Assembly (NCBI GenBank): GCA_038233075.1
Contig: JBBSMQ010000009.1
Span: 1-64,000 of the forward strand
From: Iamia sp038233075
GTDB lineage: Bacteria > Actinomycetota > Acidimicrobiia > Acidimicrobiales > Iamiaceae
DNA length: 64,000 nt
Reading direction: 5' to 3'
The number at the start of each line of letters is the position of its first letter. The stretch's first letter is position 1. Under the pieces are notes generated by a model that was given only the letters and a program-made list of their open reading frames with translations, made no database searches and was not told the DNA's origin. Shown one piece after another: positions 58,207-64,000 of this stretch. A program made the translations under genes and the position numbers.

Positions 58207-59880
58207 ATGACGAGCGAGCGCCTCGGAGCCGACGACATCCGGTTGGTGGTGGCGGCGTTCCGTGATGCGCTCCGGTCTCACCAGGCGACGATCAACGAGC
58301 TCAACGTCTACCCCGTGCCCGACGGCGACACCGGCACCAACATGGCCCTCACCCTGGAGTCGGTGGTGGGCGAGCTCGACGGTGCCGACGTCGACCTGGC
58401 CAGCACCTGCAAGGCCGTCAGCCACGGTTCGCTGATGGGGGCTCGGGGCAACAGCGGGGTCTTGCTGTCCGGGATCCTCCGGGGTCTGGCGGTGACGGTC
58501 TCCGAGGCCGGCGGTCTCGACGGGGTCTCCCTGGCGGCGGCTCTGCGGGCCGCCTCCGACGGCGCCTACGCCGCCGTACCACGCCCGGTCGAGGGCACCA
58601 TCCTGACCGTGATCCGCGAAGCGGCGGAGGCGGCCGAGGAGGCGGTGGCCGCGGCCGACGGCGACGGTCCCACCCTCGTGGCCGTGGGCGAGGCGGCGCA
58701 GGCCCGGGGCCACGACGCCCTGCGTCGCACCCCCGAGATGCTGCCGGTGCTGGCCCAGGCCGGCGTGGTCGACGCCGGAGCCACGGGACTGCTCCTGCTG
58801 CTCGATGCGGTGCTCCACGTGGCCGACGGCCGCCCCCTGCCGGACGCTCCCGAAGGCGCCGACATCGCCCCTGACCTCGACGGCCTCCGCGACCACGCCG
58901 ACGCCGGCGACCACGACGAGCACTCTGTGGGCGACCTCCGCTACGAGGTCATGTACTTCCTCGAGGCACCGGATGAGACGATCGCCGCCTTCAAGGACGT
59001 GTGGGGGGGCATCGGCGACTCCATCGTCGTCGTCGGTGGGGACGGCCTCTGGAACTGCCACATCCACACCGACGACATCGGTGCCTCCGTCGAGGCCGCC
59101 GTCGACATCGGGCGACCCCGCAACATCCGGGTCACCGACCTCATGGAGCAGGTGGAGGAGGAGCGCTGGGTGCGCGAGGCGGCCGCGGCCGCAGCCGACG
59201 AGCCCGACCCTCCGCCCGAACCGGTGCCCACCGCGGTGGTGGCGGTGGCCACGGGCGATGGCGTGCGACGCATCTTCTCCTCCATGCGCGCCCAGCAGGT
59301 CGTCACCGGAGGCCAGTCGATGAACCCCTCGACCCAGCAGCTGACCGAGGCGGTCGAGGCCGCGCCTGCCGACGAGGTGGTGATCCTGCCCAACAACAAG
59401 AACATCATCGCGGTGGCGGAGAAGGTCGCCGAGCTGACCGACAAGGTCGTGCGGGTGGTCCCGACCCGCGGCATCGCCGAGGGCTTCGCCGCCCTCATCG
59501 CCTACGACCCCCAGGCCCCCGCCGCGGTCAACGCCGAGGGGATGGGCGCGGCGGCCGAGGCGGTCGTGGCGGGGGAGATCACCCGCGCCGTCCGGGCGAG
59601 CACCTGCGATGCCGGGCCCATCGCCCACGGCGACTGGATCGGCATCGCCCGGGAGGGGATCCGGGCCGTGGGCGCCGACCTGGGCGAGGTGGTCTGCGGG
59701 CTGCTGTCGGCCCTCATCACCGATGACCACGAGATCCTCACCCTCATCGAGGGCGAGGGCGCCTCGGCCGCCACCACCCGCCACGTCACCGAGTGGCTGG
59801 CGGAGCACCACCCCGATGTGGAGGCCGAGGTCCACCACGGCGGCCAACCCCTCTACCCCTACTATCTCGGCGTCGAGTAG
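58207..59880 (+). CDS. fakA: DAK-domain fatty acid kinase FakA-like protein
   Basis: A 557-residue DAK-phosphatase-type protein, known in Firmicutes as FakA (YloV), which phosphorylates fatty acids bound to FakB. The N-terminal DhaL-like ATP domain has NELNVYPVPDGDTGTNMALTLESV with the Mg-binding Asp residues, and SLMGARGNSGVLLSGILRG. DAGATGLLLLLDAVLHV follows. The C-terminal domain has HIHTDDIGASVEAAV, then EVVILPNNKNIIAVAEKVAEL and RASTCDAGPIAHGDWIGIAR. TAGCAT at 58193-58198 is 8 nt before the ATG. No FakB gene is nearby. Confidence 0.9.
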   Translation: MTSERLGADDIRLVVAAFRDALRSHQATINELNVYPVPDGDTGTNMALTLESVVGELDGADVDLASTCKAVSHGSLMGARGNSGVLLSGILRGLAVTVSEAGGLDGVSLAAALRAASDGAYAAVPRPVEGTILTVIREAAEAAEEAVAAADGDGPTLVAVGEAAQARGHDALRRTPEMLPVLAQAGVVDAGATGLLLLLDAVLHVADGRPLPDAPEGADIAPDLDGLRDHADAGDHDEHSVGDLRYEVMYFLEAPDETIAAFKDVWGGIGDSIVVVGGDGLWNCHIHTDDIGASVEAAVDIGRPRNIRVTDLMEQVEEERWVREAAAAAADEPDPPPEPVPTAVVAVATGDGVRRIFSSMRAQQVVTGGQSMNPSTQQLTEAVEAAPADEVVILPNNKNIIAVAEKVAELTDKVVRVVPTRGIAEGFAALIAYDPQAPAAVNAEGMGAAAEAVVAGEITRAVRASTCDAGPIAHGDWIGIAREGIRAVGADLGEVVCGLLSALITDDHEILTLIEGEGASAATTRHVTEWLAEHHPDVEAEVHHGGQPLYPYYLGVE

Positions 59881-59900
59881 CTGCTGCGCCGGTCTCCCCC

Positions 59901-59948
59901 AACTTCGTACGGAACCATGCCGGTGAGGGCAACATCCGTCCAGAGTTG
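59901..59948 (+). repeat. 48-bp intergenic repeat, copy A1
   Basis: Begins AACTTCGTACGGAACCATGC and ends CCGTCCAGAGTTG. First copy of the fakA-side doublet, forward orientation; the 24-bp spacer separates it from A2. Confidence 0.9.
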
Positions 59949-59972
59949 ACGGCATCCCCTTCCGGGTCCTCA

Positions 59973-60020
59973 AGCTTCGTACGGAACTGTGCCGGTGAGG
60001 GCAACATCCGTCCAGGGTTG
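59973..60020 (+). repeat. 48-bp intergenic repeat, copy A2
   Basis: Begins AGCTTCGTACGGAACTGTGC and ends CCGTCCAGGGTTG. Starts exactly 72 bp after A1. Confidence 0.9.
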
Positions 60021-60117
60021 GCAACGTGCCGTCCGCCGTCGAGAGCGCAATGGGGGTGAGGTTGGGCTCGCCACGAGGCACAGCTGATGGGGTCGCGGTC
60101 GGCCGTAGCCTGTCCCG

Positions 60118-61521
60118 GTGAAGGGATCGTCCGAGCACGACGTGGCCGTGGTGAGCGTGGCCGACGTCCAGCGCATGTTCACCGAGTTCGCGGCGTCCTA
60201 CCCCGATCTGCGCCTCTACCGGTCCATCTGCGAGGGCGCCGCCGCCGATGACCAGGTGGCGGGCCTGTTGCTCGCGGCCCGACCCGGCCAGGCCCGCCCG
60301 GTCCTGTTCCTCGCCGCCCTGCACGACCTGGTCCTGCGCCGCCCCGACGTCCCTGCGGGGCGGTGGTACCCGAGCGCGACCGGCGAGCCCGTCCCGGACG
60401 GAGACCCCTGGCCGGACGTGCGTCGCACCTGCCTCGACCATGCCGAGGAGCTGCGTGCGGTCATCGCCACGCGCGCCACCCAGACCAACGAGGTCAACCG
60501 GGTCGTCCCGCTGGCGCCCCTGCTGGCCCAGGTCACGGCCGACGCCCCTGGCGCCCCGGTCGCGCTCGTGGAGATGGGGACCAGCGCCGGGCTGCTGCTC
60601 GGCCTCGACCGCTACCGCATCGAGATCACGCCGCCCGGCGACCCAGGCCCGGTGGTGCTCGGAGACCCCGCCTCGACCGTGGTGTGCGCTGGGGTCCAGC
60701 GGTCGGGCTCTTCGCTGGCCGGGCTGTCGCTCCCTCTGGTCGCGAGCCGGGTCGGTCTCGACCTGGCCCCGGTCTCGCTCGACGACGCCGATGGGGTCCG
60801 GTGGCTGGAGGCCTGCCTGTGGCCGGACGTCCCAGGCCGGCTGGAGCGGTTCCGGGCCGCGGTCGACCTGCTGCGCGCCGATCCGCCGTCCGTGGTCGCC
60901 GGCGACATGGTGGACGATCTCGAGGCGGTGGCCCACGCGGCTCGCGCCGTCGCCGCCGCTCTCATCGGTGCACCACCCGGTCATCAAGCACACCAACATC
61001 AAGCACACAAAGGACCTCGATCGTCACCGGGCAGCGATGAGCGCCCTCGGCTCCGCAAGCTCCGCCGCCGGAGGGCCCGCCCCTCCTGGTTTGCTCGCTC
61101 ATCGGGCTCGGCCGATCAGCGGCGCTCGACATCCGGACGGTCACTGGTCACGGGCCCGAGCGGGTCGCCCGCGGCCACCCCTGACCTCGCCGACCTCATC
61201 GACGGCTCGACGCCGATCCACCTCGTCGTGTTCAGCTCGTGGGCGCTCACCTACGTGGCCCGTGACCGCCGATCGCTCGTGACCGAGGCCCTGGCCACCC
61301 TGGCCACCGACGGCCGCCCCGTGTCGTGGCTGACCGCCGAGTCGCCCGGGTGCGTCCCCGGCATCCCGGGCCCCACTCCCGTCGAGGGCGATGGGCCCCC
61401 GACCGACGAGTCCACCGTGCTCGGTGCCCGCCGCTGGCGTGATGGCGTCGAGCTCGCTCCCGCCCGCTGGGGCACCTCCCACCCCCACGGCACATCCCTC
61501 ACCTGGACCCCCACCCCCTGA
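60118..61521 (+). CDS. DUF2332 protein with an in-frame insertion
   Basis: A 467-residue DUF2332 protein, an actinobacterial family of unknown function with a Rossmann-like core. VALVEMGTSAGLLLGLDRYRIEI and DPPSVVAGDMVDDLEAVAHAARA are conserved. Between that point and DGSTPIHLVVFSSWALTYVARDRR lies an extra segment of roughly 60-70 residues (GAPPGHQAHQHQAHKG through a Ser/Arg-rich stretch to SGSPAAT) that does not look like the family. Its DNA contains an 11-bp direct repeat. The GTG at 60118 follows TAGCCT (60106-60111) by 6 nt. The gene sits between repeat doublets A and B. Confidence 0.8.
   Translation: MKGSSEHDVAVVSVADVQRMFTEFAASYPDLRLYRSICEGAAADDQVAGLLLAARPGQARPVLFLAALHDLVLRRPDVPAGRWYPSATGEPVPDGDPWPDVRRTCLDHAEELRAVIATRATQTNEVNRVVPLAPLLAQVTADAPGAPVALVEMGTSAGLLLGLDRYRIEITPPGDPGPVVLGDPASTVVCAGVQRSGSSLAGLSLPLVASRVGLDLAPVSLDDADGVRWLEACLWPDVPGRLERFRAAVDLLRADPPSVVAGDMVDDLEAVAHAARAVAAALIGAPPGHQAHQHQAHKGPRSSPGSDERPRLRKLRRRRARPSWFARSSGSADQRRSTSGRSLVTGPSGSPAATPDLADLIDGSTPIHLVVFSSWALTYVARDRRSLVTEALATLATDGRPVSWLTAESPGCVPGIPGPTPVEGDGPPTDESTVLGARRWRDGVELAPARWGTSHPHGTSLTWTPTP
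60982..61007 (+). repeat. 11-bp direct repeat in the DUF2332 insertion
   Basis: CATCAAGCACA occurs at 60982-60992 and 60997-61007, at the start of the non-family segment. It could be a trace of an insertion or slippage event. Confidence 0.6.
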
Positions 61522-61529
61522 GCAATCTG

Positions 61530-61577
61530 AACTTCGTACGGAAGTGTGCCGGTGGGGGCCACTCCCGTACGAAGTTG
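61530..61577 (+). repeat. 48-bp intergenic repeat, copy B1 (perfect palindrome ends)
   Basis: AACTTCGTACGG at the start is perfectly complementary to CCGTACGAAGTT at the end, so the copy folds into a 12-bp stem. Confidence 0.9.
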
Positions 61578-61601
61578 GCGACGTCGCCGGTGGGCAACCT
61601 G

Positions 61602-61649
61602 AACTTCGTACGGAGGTGTGCCGGTGGGGGCAACTTCCGTACGAGGTTG
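61602..61649 (+). repeat. 48-bp intergenic repeat, copy B2
   Basis: Begins AACTTCGTACGGAGGTGTGC and ends CCGTACGAGGTTG. Starts 72 bp after B1. Confidence 0.9.
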
Positions 61650-61695
61650 GCGGCCGACGGGTCGCCCGGGCTCGCTGTCACAGGCCTCTGGGACC

Positions 61696-62619
61696 ATGAG
61701 AGCCATGGAACAGTGGAAGCGACTGATGGGACAGGTGGAGAGGGAGCACGGGGTCGTGTCCCGCGATGATCTGGTCGGTGCGGGCCTGTCGCCCCGAGAG
61801 CTCGCCCGATGGTGTGCCGATGGGCGGCTCGTGCCGGCGGCCCATGGCGTGTATCGGCTCGGCGGCGTGCCGCCCAGCTTCGAGGCCGAGGTGCTGGCGG
61901 CCATCAAGGTGTTCTCGGGTGCGAGCTGGGCGTCCCACCACACGGCCTCCCGACTCTGGCCCCTGGGAATCGAGGGACGTGAGCGGAGGATCGAGCTCAT
62001 CCGTCCTGATGACTTGAGTGCCCAGCGCTCCGCGGCGCGGGTTCATCGCAGCACAGTGCTGTTGCCGCACCACCTGACGACTCTCAGGGGCATCCCTGTC
62101 ACCACGCCGGCCCGCACCTTCTTCGACCTGGCCCGCACCACCGGTTCCGTGCGTCTCGGCCGGGCGGTGACGGTGGCGCTGCGGGAAGGTCGGTGCACGA
62201 TCACGGGCCTCTACCGGGTGCTGTACGACCTCGGGGGGCGAGGTCGACCCGGTACTCGGCGGATGCGCCAGGTCCTCGACGAGAAGGGGATCGGCTACGT
62301 GGCCACCGAGAGCGAGCTGGACGAGCTCGGCCGTGCTCTGCTGGTGGGCGCTGGCATCGAGTGGCAGGTCGAGATGTCCGACGAGCGGGGCTACATCCGC
62401 CGGGTCGACGGCCTGCACCGAGCGGCCCGTGTGGTGCTCGAGTTCGATGGTGCTGCCTACCACGATCCTCCGGAGCAGGCCGCTCTCGATGAGGAAGGTG
62501 ACGTTCGTCTCGGCCGGATGGGGTACCGGGTTGAGCGGCTGCGGTGGCACCACATCACCCAGGAGGGTGACGCCACCCGTAGCAGGGTGCTCCGCCTCGT
62601 CCGTCTCGACGCGGCGTGA
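61696..62619 (+). CDS. AbiEi-type antitoxin domain protein with C-terminal DUF559-like region
   Basis: A 307-residue protein of a type common in actinobacteria. The N-terminal AbiEi_4-like winged helix is QVEREHGVVSRDDLVGAGLSPRELARWCADGRLVPAAHGVYRLGG. ASWASHHTASRLWPLG and RTFFDLARTT form the middle part. The C-terminal 100 residues (ESELDELGRALLVGAGIEWQVE, then HRAARVVLEFDGAAYHDPPEQAALDEEGD) resemble the DUF559/Vsr-like endonuclease fold, with Glu, Asp and the D-x-x-R-x pattern. No AbiEii toxin lies next to it. Start ATG at 61696, or 61705; neither has a clear -10 or ribosome-binding site. It lies between repeat doublets B and C. Confidence 0.82.
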   Translation: MRAMEQWKRLMGQVEREHGVVSRDDLVGAGLSPRELARWCADGRLVPAAHGVYRLGGVPPSFEAEVLAAIKVFSGASWASHHTASRLWPLGIEGRERRIELIRPDDLSAQRSAARVHRSTVLLPHHLTTLRGIPVTTPARTFFDLARTTGSVRLGRAVTVALREGRCTITGLYRVLYDLGGRGRPGTRRMRQVLDEKGIGYVATESELDELGRALLVGAGIEWQVEMSDERGYIRRVDGLHRAARVVLEFDGAAYHDPPEQAALDEEGDVRLGRMGYRVERLRWHHITQEGDATRSRVLRLVRLDAA

Positions 62620-62634
62620 GCTCGGTGTGGCCGT

Positions 62635-62682
62635 CAACCCTGGACGGACGTTGTCCTCACCGGCACAGTTCCGTACGAAGTT
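62635..62682 (-). repeat. 48-bp intergenic repeat, copy C1 (inverted)
   Basis: On the plus strand it begins CAACCCTGGACGGACG and ends CCGTACGAAGTT, i.e. the reverse complement of the A type. Confidence 0.9.
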
Positions 62683-62705
62683 GCGGGACTCGACGATTTC
62701 GCCGT

Positions 62706-62753
62706 CAACCCTGGACGGATGTTGTCCTCACCGGCACAGTTCCGTACGAAGTT
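62706..62753 (-). repeat. 48-bp intergenic repeat, copy C2 (inverted)
   Basis: Same orientation as C1, starting 71 bp later. With C1 it mirrors the A doublet across the inserted genes. Confidence 0.9.
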
Positions 62754-62783
62754 CGGGGTTGGGCGGGGGCGTAGGGTCCGATG

Positions 62784-64000
62784 ATGGCCCGACGGCTCTC
62801 GCAGCTCGCCCGCCTGCCGGTGACCGAGCTCACGGGGCTGGGGCCCAAAGCGGCCGAGGGGCTGGCCGGGGCCTTCGCGGTTGAGTCGGTGCTCGACCTG
62901 CTGACCCACTACCCGCGACGGTGGATCGACCGGACCAACGAGGCCCGCATCCGGGATCTGCGACCGGGTGACGAGGCCATGGTCGTGGCCGAGGTGCGGC
63001 GGGTGGCGTCGCGCCGCACCCGGGGCCGGCCCCCCCGCACGCTGGTGACCGTCGACGTCGCCGACGGCTCCGGCCACCTCAAGGTGACCTTCTTCAACCA
63101 GGGATGGCGGGAGCGCCAGCTGCCGGCCGGCACGCAGTGCGTGCTGTTCGGCAAGGTCGACACCTACCAGGGCTCGCTGCAGATGACGAACCCCGTGGTC
63201 GACCTCCTCGGTGACCAGACCGGACGGTTCGTGCCCGTCTACCCGCAGTCGGAGAAGGTGCGGATCACCTCCCAGGACGTCGGTCGCTGGATCGCCGAGG
63301 TCCTGGAGCGGGCCGGCACCTTCGCCGAGCCCCTGCCCGACGCCGTGCGTGCCACCCACGACCTGGCCGACCGCACCCGGGCCTTCCACGCCATCCATCG
63401 CCCCGAGGGCTGGGCCGATGTGGCCGTGGCCCGCAAGCGCCTCGTGTTCGACGAGCTGCTCCGCATCCAGCTGGCTCTCATCCTCCGCAAGCGGGCGCTG
63501 GAGCGGACCACCAAGGGCATCAGCCACGACGTGGACGGGTCCCGCGGGGCCCGGTTGTTGGCCGACTTCCACGCCGGTCTGCCCTTCCCCCTCACCGGGG
63601 CCCAGGAGCGGGTGATCGCCGAGATCACGGCCGATCTGACCGGGCCCCACCCCATGCACCGCCTGTTGCAGGGCGACGTGGGGGCGGGCAAGACGGTCGT
63701 GGCGCTCTCGGCCCTGCTGGTGGCGGTCCAGGGCGGTCACCAGGGTGCGCTGATGGCCCCCACCGAGGTCCTGGCCGAGCAGCACCACCTGAGCATCCGC
63801 AGCCTGCTCGACGGCCTGACCGTCGACGACGGCGGCACCACGCTGCTGGGCGATCGGCCGGTCGCGGTGGAGCTGCTGACGGCCCGGGCTACCCCGACCG
63901 AGCGCAGGCGCACCCTCAGCGGTCTGGCCGACGGCTCGGTCGACCTCGTCGTCGGCACCCACGCGCTGATCCAGGAGACGGTCACCTTCGCCTCACTGGG
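62784..64000 (+). CDS. recG: ATP-dependent DNA helicase RecG (partial, 5' end)
   Basis: RecG remodels stalled replication forks and Holliday junctions. The visible 405 residues begin ARRLSQLARLPVTELTGLGPKAAEGLAGAF, contain the wedge/OB domain (VVDVADGSGHLKVTFFNQGW and VLFGKVDTYQGSLQMTNP), helicase motif I LLQGDVGAGKTVVALSALL and motif Ia APTEVLAEQHH. The gene runs off the window before motif II. TAGGGT at 62772-62777 is 6 nt before the ATG at 62784; an ATG at 62781 would leave only 3 nt, so 62784 is preferred. Confidence 0.95.
   Translation, partial: MARRLSQLARLPVTELTGLGPKAAEGLAGAFAVESVLDLLTHYPRRWIDRTNEARIRDLRPGDEAMVVAEVRRVASRRTRGRPPRTLVTVDVADGSGHLKVTFFNQGWRERQLPAGTQCVLFGKVDTYQGSLQMTNPVVDLLGDQTGRFVPVYPQSEKVRITSQDVGRWIAEVLERAGTFAEPLPDAVRATHDLADRTRAFHAIHRPEGWADVAVARKRLVFDELLRIQLALILRKRALERTTKGISHDVDGSRGARLLADFHAGLPFPLTGAQERVIAEITADLTGPHPMHRLLQGDVGAGKTVVALSALLVAVQGGHQGALMAPTEVLAEQHHLSIRSLLDGLTVDDGGTTLLGDRPVAVELLTARATPTERRRTLSGLADGSVDLVVGTHALIQETVTFASL

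Noticed and set aside
57769..61008. A 1079-codon minus-strand open frame upstream of rpmB
   Set aside because: It is antisense to fakA and the DUF2332 gene; only the last 71 codons (L28) look like protein. Long antisense frames are expected in high-GC DNA.
61696..62619. A complete AbiE toxin-antitoxin system
   Set aside because: Only an AbiEi-like protein is present. The neighbour upstream is DUF2332 and the one downstream is recG; no AbiEii nucleotidyltransferase is encoded.
59901..62753. A CRISPR array, because of 48-bp repeats with 24-bp spacers
   Set aside because: Each group has only two repeats, units are imperfect palindromes, orientations differ between groups, and no cas gene is present.
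1..64000. tRNA, rRNA, tmRNA or RNase P genes
   Set aside because: No T-loop (GGTTCRANTCC) with matching acceptor stem or other conserved RNA core was found by eye on either strand. A tRNAscan or Rfam search would settle it.

Overview
The window is about 73% GC, almost fully coding, with frequent GTG starts. It looks like chromosomal DNA of a high-GC actinobacterium. Three things support this: an F420 biosynthesis enzyme (CofC/FbiD) with an F420-type luciferase-like oxidoreductase, a mycothiol S-conjugate amidase (Mca), and an SOS-regulated ImuA'/ImuB/DnaE2 mutasome. My best guess is class Acidimicrobiia (Iamia-like). That placement is inference from gene content, not from a marker comparison. 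No rRNA, tRNA, CRISPR array, phage or transposase gene was recognised.

Layout. 0.1-3.2 kb: a small protein, the nucleoid protein HU, and a TetR regulator divergent from a carotenoid-oxygenase gene with two well-formed operators between them. 3.3-10.9 kb: CofC/PIG-L deacetylase, then gpsA, a large unknown protein, a class III nucleotide cyclase, an L,D-transpeptidase and a hexapeptide acetyltransferase. 11-19 kb: GH38 mannosidase, secernin-type peptidase, RpiB-like protein, small proteins, a serine-triplet repeat protein divergent from rnhB, membrane proteins and an Nfu_N protein. 19-30 kb: the mutasome in two SOS-box loci (imuA'-imuB and dnaE2), separated by a CocE/NonD hydrolase, two gene remnants, a PmoA-like protein and an unusual HTH reading frame. 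30-45 kb: lipoprotein, SpoU methylase, NfeD/SPFH pair, Mca, SCP2, YdjC-like, nuclease, thiolase, nitroreductase, amidase, two SDRs, a thioesterase and an F420-type oxidoreductase. 45-58 kb: pyruvate kinase, MoxR-DUF58-VWA operon, two-component system, MhuD-like haem-degrading monooxygenase, GTP-dependent PEPCK and ribosomal protein L28. 58-64 kb: fakA and recG, the usual L28-fakA-recG neighbourhood, split here by about 2.9 kb.

The most unusual region lies between fakA and recG. Six copies of a 48-bp imperfectly palindromic repeat occur as three doublets with a near-constant 71-72 bp period. The outer two doublets face each other and enclose a DUF2332 gene and an AbiEi/DUF559-like gene. I read this as a small non-autonomous element or REP-like island inserted into a conserved operon.

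A second feature runs through the whole window. At least 27 starts are preceded, 6-9 nt upstream, by a TAnnnT-like -10 hexamer and have no ribosome-binding site, which suggests leaderless transcripts. Genes with a clear AGGAGG-type site (hup, the carotenoid oxygenase, SPFH, the Lrp-like protein) form the other class.
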